This document shows positions 32,330 through 42,912 of a DNA stretch of 64,000 nucleotides, piece by piece. The notes beneath the pieces were generated by a model. That model saw only the letters and a program-made list of their open reading frames with translations. It made no database searches and had not been told where the DNA came from. The stretch's first letter is position 1, and each line of letters begins with the position of its first letter. The position numbers and the translations under genes are program-made. Source of the DNA: CF-46 sp963760735 (GTDB lineage: Bacteria > Chloroflexota > Limnocylindria > Limnocylindrales > CSP1-4); assembly GCA_963760735.1 (NCBI GenBank), contig CAVXEB010000002.1, forward strand, positions 372,001-436,000, read 5' to 3'.

Positions 32330-35300
32330 TCACGGCACCGTCCCTCCGCGGAAGTCGTCGACCCGGGACCCGCTCGGGAGCTGGATGCCGATCGGCCACC
32401 AGCCGTCCCCGGCGCCCACGCGCCGCCCCCAGTGCTCGGGATCGTCACGACGCCCACGACGGTGGTGACGCCCGCCCGGTCTGGTAGACGGTCACGGTGT
32501 TGTCGGTGGCGCCCGCGCGGTGAGCTGGTCACCGGAGGCGAACGAGGCGTCGAATGTCGCCCGGGTGTTGAACGACCCACCACTGTTCGTGGTCGTCGGG
32601 ACCGGGACCTGGAATGGCCGCCGCCGCTCGACACGTAGGCCACCCGGATGAAGTTCTGGGGTGAGTCGCGGCGCCGCCGGTCGCCTTCAGGACGAGCCGG
32701 TCGTTGCTCGCCGGGGGCGTTGGCGAAGGTGAACCCGGCCGCCTGGTTCGGGCCGAACGTGGATGCGTTCAAGAGGTTCCAGAAGGCCACACCGGTCGAG
32801 AAAGCCTGGGCTGCATTCGTCTGGACGCGGATCGCCTGGGTCCCGGTCGATGGACTCCAGTTGGCCCCAAGAGTGTTCGCGTTCGCGCGGTTGAAGTTGT
32901 CGAGGACGGCCAAGGCCGGAAGGGTCGCCGTCAGGACGTCCGTGTCCGTGGCGGAGTTGTTCGTTGTGTTGGCGTCGGTCGACCGAGCCGGCGCGGTGAT
33001 GGTCGCGGTGTTCGCGAGCGACGGTCCGGTCGGCGTCGCCGAGACGGTGGCCGTGACGGTGAACGTCACGGTGCCGCGCGGCCGGCAGGGTGACGGTCGC
33101 GTTCATGTTGCCGGCGCCGCTCGATGCGGGGCAGCGTCGCGCCACCCGCCGCCGGCACACGTCCATGCCCACAGCGGAGAGCGCTGCGGGGAACGTGTCG
33201 GTCACGGTCGCGCCGGTCGCGGTCGCCGGACCGCGTTGCGACGCCACGATCGAGTAGGTCACGGTGGACCCGGCCGCCGCGGAGGTGGCGTCGTCGGTCT
33301 TGGTGATCGACAGGTCGGCCGCGCGGCGCGGGGATCTCGTCGGCGCCGGCGTCGAAGCCGCCGAGCTGCGGGCGGGCCTGGTTGTCGATGTCGATGTCGA
33401 GGCCGGCAGCGTGGTCCGGCGGCTGCTGGTACGTCGGCACGGCCTTGCTGGCCGCACCCAGGTTGAAGGCCGGGCGAGCCGATGCTCGCTCAGGTGGTAG
33501 TCGCCCATGATCGGACACGGCACGTCCTGGGCCACGACGACGTTGGCGATGAAGTTCGGGTTGCCGCGCCACGGGAGCGCCGCGATCGCCGATCGTCGTA
33601 GGTCGTGACTGACCAGCGGATCCGGTCGACCTTGTTGGTCGCGCTGGCGGCTACGATCGTCGGGGTTGACGTCGGCTGCAGGACCGAGTTGGTCGGGCTG
33701 AGCTGGAACGACGTGCCGGGCGACGCCCATGTCCCAGTGGTTGATCGGGGTCGGGTCCGGATTGCCGGCAGTCGGTCATGCCGATCCCGCGGACGATGCC
33801 GGATGGTCGGGTCCCAGGTGCCGGCCCGGTTGTCCCAGAAGATGTTGTTGAACAGCAGCGGGTTGCTGTAGATCGGCGATCCGGCCGGCAGCGCGCCTGC
33901 AGGAAGCTCGCTGTTCGGGGCGGTGGACAGGCCGGCGGGCGCCGGCAGGCCGTTGCTCGTCGCCGCCGTGGCCGTCGTGATGTTCTTCATCACGGTGTTG
34001 TTGAAGAAGCGCACGTTCGGCGCGTTGTCGATCGCCACGCCGCCGCCCTCGTGCGTGGAGATGTTGTTGACGATGATGTTGTTGTAGACGTTGTAGGGGA
34101 AGTTGCCGGCCGGCAGGAAGCGCAGGCCGCCGCCGTCGTCGTTGGCCAGGTTGGCCTCGATCAGGTTGTTGTAGATGTTGACCGGGCCGGCGCCGGCGCC
34201 GAAGGTCGTCGGCGTCGGCGGGCGGTTCGCCGGCGATGATCACGCCGCCGCCCTCGTCGTACGAGCCGTTGAAGTAGATCCGGTTGTCGTGGATGCTCGA
34301 CGGCGTCGCCGCTCGAGCTGCGGGTGCCGTTGACCGCGAGGCCGCCGGTCAGCCCGAAGTGGCTGATGCCGCCGCCGTACTCGGCGGAGAAGTTGCCGCA
34401 GAGGTCGTTCTTGTTGATCTCGTAGCCGTAGGTGCCGGTGAAGATGCCGACGGCGCCGGCCAGGTTCGTGCCGCCGTTGTTGAGGATGCGGTTGTTGGCG
34501 ATGTGGGCGCCGTCGAGGTGGTTGTCGCCCGACGAGCGGCGTGCCGAGGCGGATCGCGCCGGCGTAGGCGCCCGGCGTTGCTCCGGATGATGTTGTTCGT
34601 GATCTGGAGGAACCGGGTCGCGGCGAAGGCGACGATGCCGCCGCCCTGGTTCGGGTTGGTCGGCGGTGTTGTTGCCGCCGCCGACCTGCGGGCCGTTGCC
34701 GAGCGTGTTGACGTTCGGGACGAAGTCCATCACGTCGCCGTTCTGGACCAGCAGGCCGTCGATCGCCGCCGTGTAGGACGGCGGAGCCGTACTGGCGTAC
34801 GGTCGACCGGTCGCGACCGCCAGGATGACCTCGCCCTCGGGGACGGCGCGTCGTGCCGGGTCGAGCGGCCGCGTTGTTCGGGCCGAGGATCGTCCGGCAC
34901 GGACGGCGAGCGTCGCCTGCCCAGGCGGTCTCGCGCTCGCCGTCGGTGCCGTACCCGAGGCCGTCGAGGACGCGTGCCCGAGGACGCTGGCTCCCGTTCG
35001 GCCCGCGACGCCGCCCGGGCCGACGCCCTGGAGCTTCACCGGGGAGTGGATGATCGATGTTCTCGAAGTAGCGAGCCGAACGGGTTGAAGCGTGCCGGTC
35101 GCGCCGGGATAGACGACGACCAGCCGCTGGCCTGGCGCCGCCGCGGCGTCGAGCGCGCCCTGGATCGCGTGCGGCGTTGCGTCGGGTTGGAGTTGAACTG
35201 GCGGGTGCCGGTCCGGCCCGGTCCGACCTCGTAGATCGTCGGGTTGTAGCCGTCGCGCCGGCTAGGACGTGGAAGCGTCAGGCCGTTGACCGTGCTCTGG

Positions 35301-38300
35301 CCGTTCGCTGCCCGTGATCTGCAGCTGGTGCGGGCCCGGCGCGATAGCCCCGGACGGCGACCGTGAACGACGATCTGCGTGTCGCGTCCACGGCGAGTCG
35401 ATCGTGATGCCGGTCGACGCGCCGTCCAGCGTGACCGTGCCCGGCGCGGCGCCGAAGTCCTGGCCCTGGAGCGGTGAACGTCCGGTTCGCCGCGGTGTCC
35501 GTCGACGGACGCATACGGCTTGTTGACCGCGAACAGCTCGGGCACCTTGCGGCGCCGTCGGCTGAGCGCGGGTCGTTGAGGAGGCACGGCGCCGGGTGCG
35601 TCTGCTGCGTGCCCGGGTTCTCGATCGCCGAACGCGACCGGGATCGGCGCGAGGTCGGACGGCAGGCTCACGCCCGGCCAGACCTCGAAGAAGCGCGCCG
35701 ATCGTCCGGTAGGCCGGGTTGTAGTCGGGTTCAGATGGCCCGGCTGGCCGGGGTCGTTCGCCAGGAAGCGGTAGATGCCCGGGCAGGGGCCCGCCGGCAG
35801 CGGGCAGTTGTAGCTCGAGGTCGAGGGCAGGATGACCTCGTACTGGCCGTTCGGGTCGGTCTCGATCGTCTTGACGAGCCGGTTCGCGAAGTCGTAGATG
35901 CCGATCGGGATGTTGCGGGATGCCGTACTTCTCGCCGTAGAACAGCTCCTTCGGGTTGGTCGACAGGTTGAGGTCGTCGACCACGAGGCCGAAGATGCGG
36001 CCGGGAGCGGGACGCCGGCGCCGGCCGGAGGCGTTGCCGGCGGCGTCGAAGCCGCTGAACGTCTTGAAGTGGAAGTTCGGCGTGGCCGAGCGGCCGTTGC
36101 GGACGGTGACGAGCTGCGTCGTCGCAGAGCGGCTTGCGCATGCCCTGGAACGGGCTGCCGCCGCCGTCGACCAAGTCGGGGTTGTAGACGCCCTGCGTGT
36201 CGTACGGGTCGGTCACGTCGAAGTTCGCGTCGCGACCGGTCGCTCGACGACGTCGACGATGTGGAGCGGGCCGGCGCACGGGAACGGCGGGATCGCCGGC
36301 GTTGGCTGGCTCGGACCGGCGTGCTGGTTCGGCAGCGGCGGATTGAGCGGGCGTCTCGCCGGGGGCGACGATACTGGTCGCCCGAGAAGATGTTGATGTC
36401 CTCTTCCTTGACGACCTCGTAGGTCGGCTGGCCGTTGGCGTCCGTCGGGGACTCGACCTCGACGAGGTAGTCGCCCGGCGGGAGCTGCCTGCTCGGCGAT
36501 CGCGGCCCCGGTCGTCGGGTCGTGGTCGATGCGCGATGAAGCCGTAGTTGCCGTTGACCTGCATGAAGTCGCCGACGCTGTTGTCGCCGACCTGGCTCGA
36601 CATCAGCGGCGCCTCGAGGCAGTCGTGCCCGCCGCTGGACGGCGGCAGGACCTGCTCGACGACGGGGTTGCCGTCCGCGTCGCGGGCGACGCAGTCGGTC
36701 GGCCGCTGCCAGGTCTCGCTGGTGTACGGGTGCGTACGAGGTCGATCGGGTTGCCGCTGACCTGGTCGGCGCCGTCGGACAGCCTCACGATCGAGCCGTC
36801 GACGTCGCTCGGTCAGGTAGTCAGCTCGTCCCGAACGCGGTCGTCTCCGGCGTGCAGGTCGTGCCGGCGGGACGTCGTCGGATCTCGCCGGACACGCACT
36901 TGACCGGCGCGTACAGGTGGACGGTCGCGCCGGGCAGGCCCGGCTCGTACGACTCGATGCGCCTGGAAGCGGGCGTCGAGCTCGTTGCGGGTCGTCGTGG
37001 CGACGACCTCGCCGACGATGCCGCCGTTGGTCGGGCCGAGGCGCGCGTTGGCTGGCGTCTCGTAGGCGTGGACCGCCCAGTCCATGCGGTGTCCGATCGC
37101 CGATCAGGTTGAACGTGCTGACGTCGACGAACCCGCCGTTGGCCATCACCGTCGTCTCGGTCGGCTGGTTGTTCGTCTGGTACGTCACGCCGACGGTGTA
37201 GAACTGCTCCCAGTAGCCCTGGGCGACGACCCACTGGCCGAGCGGATAGGTCCGCGGGAAGTCGTAGTTGCCGTTGCTGTCGGTCGTGGCGGTGTTGTCG
37301 CCGTAGAACGCGATCGAGTTGTCGCGGCTCGAGCAGGTTCAGGGCGAGGCCGGCGAGGCCGGGCTCGCCGCTGCTCGCACTTGCCGTTGCGGTTGGTGTC
37401 GTTGCAGACCTGCCGTGGACCGGCTCTGCCAGGCCGCCGACGTCGAGGACGCCCAGGTCGATCGTCTGGCCGTTGCGGACGCTGACGGTCGACCTCGGTC
37501 AGCAGGTACGCCTGGTCCTCGTCCCAGAACGACAGGACGTAGTCGCCGTCCGGGACGTCGTTGATCTGGAACGTGCCGTCCGCGTCGCCGCGGCCGACAT
37601 AGACCGTCGTGTCGTCATTGCGCGTGTCGATCAGCGAGACGAGCGGCCGATTGATGGTCTCGATGATGTGCTTGCCCTGGCCGCCGCCGATCGTGTAGCC
37701 GGCCAGGAGCTGGGGCGAACTCGCCGATGCCGACGACGGTGCCCTTGATCGAGCCGGTCGCGGACGCCGTGCGTGTTCGTCGGCAGGCGGTCGTCTGGTT
37801 GCCGCGGCGCTGGACGAAGCCGAACTCGGCGAACGGGAAGGGCTCGGCGACCCTGGACGAACTCCGGGTCGTAGCCGTTCCAGCCCTCGATCGACCAGGT
37901 GTCCCAGTCGTGCCAGCCCTCGAGGGTGCGTCGTCTGGTACCACTCCTGGCCGTCGGGCGGGACGACCGTCGAGGCATAGCGGTCGGGCCCCAGGTACGG
38001 GATCGAGATCACGCCGTCGGCGTCGCTCAGGCAGTGGCCGCCGATCGTCTGGACGAGGGGAGCGTCGCCGAGCTCGAACACGACGTACGGCTGACCGCCG
38101 CTGCCGCCGCCGAGGTTCGGCACATTCGGCGTGACCGTCAGGTTCCGGTTGTCGCTGGCGGAGATCGTGAAGACCCGCCCGGCCTGCGACCCGCCCGCGA
38201 TGTAGACGAGCTTTCCGGCCCACTCGTTCGCGGTCCAGCCAGGGTTCGTCGTGTCACGCAGCGTGCTGGAGTTGACGCGCGTCAGGGAGCCCGTCGTCAG

Positions 38301-39116
38301 GCTGTCGCCGAAGATCATCAGCCCGTCGGTGTCGTGGGCGTAGACGGTGCAGATCGGGTTGCCGTACCAGTCCGTCGTGACCGGTCCGAGGACGTCGTTG
38401 ATGTGGCCCTCGAAGCCCGCCAGGTTCGGCTCGCCGGTGTCGTACGCACCATTCGTCTGGAGGTCGTTCCAGACCGCCATGCGCAGCGTGAGGAGCGGCA
38501 GCGGGTAGGGCTGCATCGCGACGGTCACGAGCCCGTTCGGGGCCGTGCTCGGCACGGAGAACCAGGATCCGTCGATCTTGAACCCGTCGGCGTGACAGGT
38601 GACGGTCGGCGTCGACGTGCAGCCCGGGATGTCGAACGGGTCGGCGGTGACGCTGATCATGTACTTGCCGTTGGGCAGGGTGAGCCCATCACTGTCGTTG
38701 AGGTCGGCCTGGTCGCCCTGCGCGAACGCTTCTGCGGCGGTTCCACCCGGGACGGAGTGGATCGACGGCCACTGGCAGTTGGCCGGGTAGGCCGGATCGC
38801 CTCCGAGCGACTGCGGCTTGCAGTCCGTGTCCGAGCCCGAATAGTGGGTCGGGTCGCCGGTGTCGTCCTTCACGATCAACCAGTGATAGCCGGGGATCGC
38901 CTGTCCGTCGGCGAGCCCGCTCGGCGCCCAGGCGCGAGCGCTCTCCACGCGGAGGTGGATCGTCGTCGTGGCGGCTGCGACCGGGATCGCGAACGATCCG
39001 GTTGGCAGCAAGCCGGCGGTGAGCAGCACCGCGGCCACGATGGATCGAGCCCGAGATCGCGCCCTGCCCCGAGGATCGGGGGTTCGAACGGCCGAGGACC
39101 GACGGATGAGTCCCAT
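32330..39116 (-). CDS. Giant secreted adhesin-like protein: SdrD-B, TIG, right-handed beta-helix and DUF11 domains (frameshifted sequence)
   Basis: About 2260 residues. ATG 39116 follows GAGGG; a signal peptide lies at about 25-48 (SIVAAVLLTAGLLPTGSFAI). The first 380 residues read cleanly; below 37.95 kb there are many shifts. Domains in order: SdrD-B-like modules (WNDLQTNGAYDTGEPNLAGF, VCNDTNRNGKCE plus SGEPGLAGLALNLL), a TIG-like module (GQDFGAAPGTVTLDGASTG) near 35.45 kb, a right-handed beta-helix at about 33.9-34.7 kb rich in Asn ladders (NNRILNNGG, NNLIEANLANDDGGG), a DUF11 module (ADLSITKTDDATSAAAGSTV) near 33.3 kb, and a C-terminal sandwich ending near FRGGTVP. Probably a surface or matrix protein. 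It heads the copper operon. Confidence 0.75.
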
Positions 39117-39546
39117 GGGTGTCCCTCACGGATGACGAATCCGTGCCCCCCTCGCCCGCCCCTCTGGATGGATCGAACAAGCGAAGTGGCACACGCGCTG
39201 AGCGACATGCTGTGGACCACAGTCGGCGTGCGCCATCGGGCACGCTTCCGACCGGCGCCGTGGCGAAATGCGGGAACCTTGGCCGGATCGACCTGACCGA
39301 CCCTCGGGGGAAATCCCGATGGCCTCCCCGGGTGACCGCCGGGCGGCGTCGGGGGTGCATCCCGTCACCGGTCTCCACCGTTGGACGCTGGGGCCGCAGA
39401 CGGTCGCGGAGGTGACGAGGAGGGAGGCCCGGGCGGGGGCGCGCGCCCAGGGCGCGGCTGCGGGCGTGAGGCGAACCGAGAGAGAGACAGTTGCGCCCGG
39501 ATGCCCTGGCGCGGCAGGCGTGCCCGCGAGCCGCCGCCCGGAGGGT
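39117..39546. other. 430-base region upstream of the giant operon
   Basis: No gene is evident. On the minus strand it is the leader/promoter region for the 39116 gene. It holds a 7-bp stem hairpin (CACGGAT/ATCCGTG, 39127-39145) abutting the Shine-Dalgarno (39123-39127), and a dyad CTGTGG-A-CCACAG at 39210-39222 that could be an operator. I looked for a c-di-GMP riboswitch and for -35/-10 pairs and found none I trust. Confidence 0.5.
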
Positions 39547-40200
39547 TCAGGCGTCGGCGGGGACGAGTCCTGCCCGGATCGCGTAGCGGACGAGCCCGGC
39601 GACGTCGTGGATTTCCAGGCGCTTCATCACGTCGGCGCGATGCGTCTCGATCGTCTTCTGACTCAGCCCGAGCGTCGCGGCAATCTCCGCGTTCGTGTTG
39701 CCCTCGGCGATCAACTGGACGATCTCGCGCTGGCGCGAGGTCAGGCGGCCCGCGGGCTCGACGGAGCCGCCCGATGCGACCAGGTCGCGGATGACGCGAC
39801 GCGACAGCGACGGCGTCAGGAACGAGCCGCCGCGAGCGACGGCGCGGATCGCGAACTCCAGCTCGGCCGTGTCCGAGCCCTTGAGGAGGTACCCGGATGC
39901 GCCGGCCCGGAGGGCAGCGAGGACGTACTCCTCGTTGTCGTGCATCGACAGCATCAGGACATGGGTTCCAGGGTGTTCGATGCCGATCCGGGTCAGCGTC
40001 TCGATGCCGCCGAGGCCCGGCATCGTGATGTCGAGGAGAACGACGTCCGGATGGTGGGTCCCGATCTCCGCGAGCGCCGCGCGGCCGTCGCCGGCCTCGC
40101 CGACGACGCGGATCCCACCGAACGACTCGAGAAGCGCTCGAACGCCGGCCCGGACGAGGGTCTGATCTTCCGCGATCACGACGGTGATCGGCGTGGACAT
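39547..40200 (-). CDS. NarL/DegU-type response regulator
   Basis: A 217-residue response regulator. The receiver domain (about 1-120) has the acidic pair in VVIAEDQTLVRAG, the phosphoacceptor Asp in DVVLLDITMPGLGG, Ser/Thr in LMLSMHDNEEYV and Lys in GYLLKGSDTAEL. The LuxR-type HTH follows at about 150-210 (LTSRQREIVQLIAEGNTNAE and LGLSQKTIETHRADVMKRL). ATG 40200 lies 2 bases after the kinase stop; a GTG at 40206 overlapping that stop is an alternative. It is encoded directly downstream of its kinase and upstream (same strand) of the giant copper operon, which is a candidate target by position only. Confidence 0.93.
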   Translation of the reverse strand: MSTPITVVIAEDQTLVRAGVRALLESFGGIRVVGEAGDGRAALAEIGTHHPDVVLLDITMPGLGGIETLTRIGIEHPGTHVLMLSMHDNEEYVLAALRAGASGYLLKGSDTAELEFAIRAVARGGSFLTPSLSRRVIRDLVASGGSVEPAGRLTSRQREIVQLIAEGNTNAEIAATLGLSQKTIETHRADVMKRLEIHDVAGLVRYAIRAGLVPADA

Positions 40201-40202
40201 CG

Positions 40203-40970
40203 TCACCCGATCGGCTCCAGGGAGCGTCCGCGCAGCTCCACCGAGGGGGCGACCGGCGCAGGGGTCGTTCGCGGGTTCGGGATCGTCGCCCGAACGACCG
40301 TTCCACAGCCGGGCGACGACTGGATCTCGAACGTGCCGCCGGCGTGGCGGACGCGCTCACCCATCGCTCGCAGGCCGAACCGCTCGCCGAGGCCCCACGT
40401 CTCGTCGGTCGTCGCGAGATCGAACCCTTTGCCGTCGTCCGAGACGGTGAGCTCGATCTGACCGCGACGTTGGCGAAGATCGATCTCAACGTACGACGCG
40501 TTCGCGTGTCGCGCCACGTTGGTGACGGCTTCCTGCGCGACGCGGTAGAGCGTCAGCTCGACGCTCCGCGGCAGGTCGGGCTCCAGGGGATGACGTCGGA
40601 CCCGACCCGCGAATGCACCGACGCCGGCATAGGCTGCCAGGAGGCGACGGAGCGACTCGACCAGGCCGCCATCCAACAACGGGGTGTCGACCTCGCGCAG
40701 CAGGGATCGGACAGCGGACATCGCATCGTCGACGGCGTGGACCGCCTCGTCGACCGCATCTGACGGCGCGCTGCCGATGCGCAGCCGCTCGACCGCGAGC
40801 CGGGCGATGAACAGCGATCCGCCGACCGAATCGTGGACCTCCCGCGCGACCCGGCGCATCTGCAACTCGGCCGCCGAGCCGAGCCCGTCATCGAGCCCGG
40901 TGCGTCGCCAGATCGTCGCGGCGGACGAACCCGGGAGATCGTCAGCCGGATCTGTCGTCCTCACAGTCAT
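40203..40970 (-). CDS. Soluble NarX/DegS-type histidine kinase
   Basis: A 255-residue kinase without transmembrane or recognised sensor domain. The HisKA_3 dimerisation helix contains the phosphoacceptor His in MRRVAREVHDSVGGSLFIAR (about 39-58). The HATPase region has LTLYRVAQEAVTNVARHANA (N-box), TVSDDGKGFDLATT (G1) and FGLRAMGERVRHAGG (G2). ATG 40970 follows a strong GAGGGAGG. The open frame extends upstream to 42260 but that part is antisense to the second kinase. The input signal must come from a partner protein or the short N-terminus. Forms a pair with the regulator at 39547. Confidence 0.9.
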   Translation of the reverse strand: MTVRTTDPADDLPGSSAATIWRRTGLDDGLGSAAELQMRRVAREVHDSVGGSLFIARLAVERLRIGSAPSDAVDEAVHAVDDAMSAVRSLLREVDTPLLDGGLVESLRRLLAAYAGVGAFAGRVRRHPLEPDLPRSVELTLYRVAQEAVTNVARHANASYVEIDLRQRRGQIELTVSDDGKGFDLATTDETWGLGERFGLRAMGERVRHAGGTFEIQSSPGCGTVVRATIPNPRTTPAPVAPSVELRGRSLEPIG

Positions 40971-41048
40971 CGACGTCCCTCCCTCAGGGGCGCTGGACCA
41001 AGCGGTGCACCGATGCCCCGGTTGCGCCGGGCGATGGATGACGAAGCA

Positions 41049-41077
41049 TTGAGGACGGAGTACTTGTTTCCTATAGT
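41049..41077 (+). promoter_or_regulatory. Promoter of the second two-component pair
   Basis: TTGAGG (41049-41054) and TATAGT (41072-41077) with a 17-base spacer. The start site would be near 41084, with GAGGGG (about 41093-41098) as ribosome site before the GTG at 41106. Confidence 0.6.
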
Positions 41078-41105
41078 GACGACCCATCAATCGAGGGGCA
41101 TACGG

Positions 41106-42209
41106 GTGATCACGAACTCGCGCTCGACCAATGCAGAGCTGGCGCAGGAATTCGCCAATCGCGTTGCGCGACACGTCCCCGCGATCCGGTTCACCCTCGA
41201 TGCGGTTGCCGTCGTGCTCGCCGTCGCAACCTTCTTCCAGGTTGGCGACCCCGACCTGCTCCTGCACGCGATCTTCCTGATCCTCGCGATCCAGGCGTTC
41301 ATGGGCGGCCTCCGCCCGACGCTGCTCCGGATCATCGCGGGAACGATCGTGGTGTTCGGCTATTCGTCGTTCGCCAACGCGTCCACGCTGCAACCGGTCG
41401 AGCTCATGCCCCTCGAGTTGACCGAGTGGCCCTTGATGGTCGCGATCGCGGTGTTGGTGGCGGTGCTCGCGGATCGCGTTTCGGTCGTCAGCGCGCGCTA
41501 CGCCCGGCTGTTCCGGCAGGCAAGCGACCAGCTGATGACTGCCCAGGAGGACGAGCGACGGCGTCTCGCACTCGACTTGCATGATGGCGTCGGACAGACG
41601 CTGACGGCTCTGACCCTCACACTCGACGCGGCCGAGTCGCTCCTGTGGGCCGGCGAGCAGGCGCCACCGCAGCACGCGCGAGACGCGCTCCGGCGGGCGC
41701 AGGAGCTGGCGGTCGCCGCACTCGAGGAGACCCGCGACCTCTCCTTCCGTCTCCGCCCGGTCCGGATCGCGGAGAGCGGCCTCGCCGCGAGCCTCGTCGA
41801 GCTCGGCCGAACGGCCGGCGGCAGCGTCGCGGTCACTGTCGACGAATCTCTCCGCCGCGTCGGGGTGCTGCCGCCGCTCCACGAGCTCGAGGTGCACCGG
41901 ATCGCCCAGGAAGCGCTGTCGAACGCGCTCCGTCACGCCCAGGCCGGACGGATCGAGATCCGTCTGCTCGACGAAGGCAACCACCTCCGCCTCGAGGTCG
42001 AGGACGACGGGGTCGGGATTGACCTCGGTCGGACACAATTGAGCGGTCTCGGTCTGCCCGGGATGCGCGAACGAGCGGCGATGATCGGCGGCACCCTGAC
42101 GATCGGCGGCGTTCCCGGGCACGGAACACGCGTCGCACTCGTCGTGCCGATCGCTCCGGCCGATCAGCCGAGCTACGCCGGCAGCCGTGCGCCGGAGCTC
42201 GTCCAATGA
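41106..42209 (+). CDS. Membrane-bound NarX/DegS-type histidine kinase
   Basis: A 367-residue kinase. Four transmembrane helices occupy about 28-135 (FTLDAVAVVLAVATFFQ, LLHAIFLILAIQAFMGGL, IIAGTIVVFGYSSFA, LMVAIAVLVAVLADRV) with very short loops, so the sensor is within the membrane. HisKA_3 carries His in EDERRRLALDLHDGVGQTLT, and the HATPase has HRIAQEALSNALRHAQAG, EVEDDGVGIDLGR and GLGLPGMRERAAMIGG. GTG 41106 is chosen on the Shine-Dalgarno GAGGGG; the promoter just upstream supports it. Its stop overlaps the start of its regulator (ATGA). It is divergent from the soluble kinase. Confidence 0.92.
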   Translation: MITNSRSTNAELAQEFANRVARHVPAIRFTLDAVAVVLAVATFFQVGDPDLLLHAIFLILAIQAFMGGLRPTLLRIIAGTIVVFGYSSFANASTLQPVELMPLELTEWPLMVAIAVLVAVLADRVSVVSARYARLFRQASDQLMTAQEDERRRLALDLHDGVGQTLTALTLTLDAAESLLWAGEQAPPQHARDALRRAQELAVAALEETRDLSFRLRPVRIAESGLAASLVELGRTAGGSVAVTVDESLRRVGVLPPLHELEVHRIAQEALSNALRHAQAGRIEIRLLDEGNHLRLEVEDDGVGIDLGRTQLSGLGLPGMRERAAMIGGTLTIGGVPGHGTRVALVVPIAPADQPSYAGSRAPELVQ

Positions 42210-42904
42210 ACCCGCGATCGGCGCTCCTGCTCCCGCCCGACGCGGCACCGCGTCCGCCAAATCCGGCGACTCACTTGATCCGTGTCGGAATCGTCGAGGA
42301 CCACGCGATCGTCCGCGAGGGCCTGCGAATGGTCCTCGAGACGTATCCGGACATCGTGGTCGGCGGCGACTCCGCGACGGCGGAATCGGCCTTCGAGCTC
42401 GTCGCGAACGACAAGCCGGACGTGCTGCTGGTCGACGTGACGCTCGGAGACGCCGACGGAATCCGCTTGGTCCGCGACCTCAGGATCCGACATCGCGACC
42501 TGCCGATCGTCGTGCTGACGATGCATCGGGACGCCGAGACCGTTCGGCAGGCTCTCCTTGCCGGCGCCCGTGGCTACGTGGTCAAGGGAGCGACGTCGCA
42601 GGCGCTCGTCGACGCGATCCGGGCGGTGTCCCGCGGCGAGCAGTACCTCCACTCGACCATCGCGAGCGCGATCATCGACAATTCGATCCACTGGATGCAG
42701 TCGACGACCCGGCTCAGCTCCCGCGAGCGCGAGATCCTCAGCCTCCTGGCGGGTGGGAAGTCAGCCGCGTCGATCGGCGTGGCGCTCGGGATCAGCGTCC
42801 ATACGGTCAACCGCCATCTGGCGAACCTCTCGTCCAAGCTCCAGGTCCGTGGCCGGATCGGGCTGGTCCGCTATGCGGTCGAGAACGGCCTGATCCGCGG
42901 CTGA
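42206..42904 (+). CDS. NarL/DegU-type response regulator
   Basis: A 232-residue response regulator with a 25-residue Pro/Ala extension before the receiver. Receiver residues: acidic pair in VGIVEDHAIVREG, Asp in VLLVDVTLGDADG, Thr in IVVLTMHRDAETV, Lys in GYVVKGATSQALV. The LuxR HTH is at about 168-228 (LSSREREILSLLAGGKSAAS, LGISVHTVNRHLANLSSKL). ATG 42206 overlaps the kinase stop, so the pair is translationally coupled. Targets unknown. It converges on the TetR gene with 8 bases between stops. Confidence 0.94.
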   Translation: MNPRSALLLPPDAAPRPPNPATHLIRVGIVEDHAIVREGLRMVLETYPDIVVGGDSATAESAFELVANDKPDVLLVDVTLGDADGIRLVRDLRIRHRDLPIVVLTMHRDAETVRQALLAGARGYVVKGATSQALVDAIRAVSRGEQYLHSTIASAIIDNSIHWMQSTTRLSSREREILSLLAGGKSAASIGVALGISVHTVNRHLANLSSKLQVRGRIGLVRYAVENGLIRG

Positions 42905-42912
42905 TCGAGGGG

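Noticed and set aside
29416..37960. Many separate short genes or true pseudogenes
   Set aside because: The encoded family motifs continue from frame to frame without in-frame stops or missense decay, which fits sequence error better than decay.
39117..39546. A c-di-GMP or other known riboswitch upstream of the giant gene
   Set aside because: The conserved core sequences of the riboswitch classes I know are not present; only short hairpins are visible.
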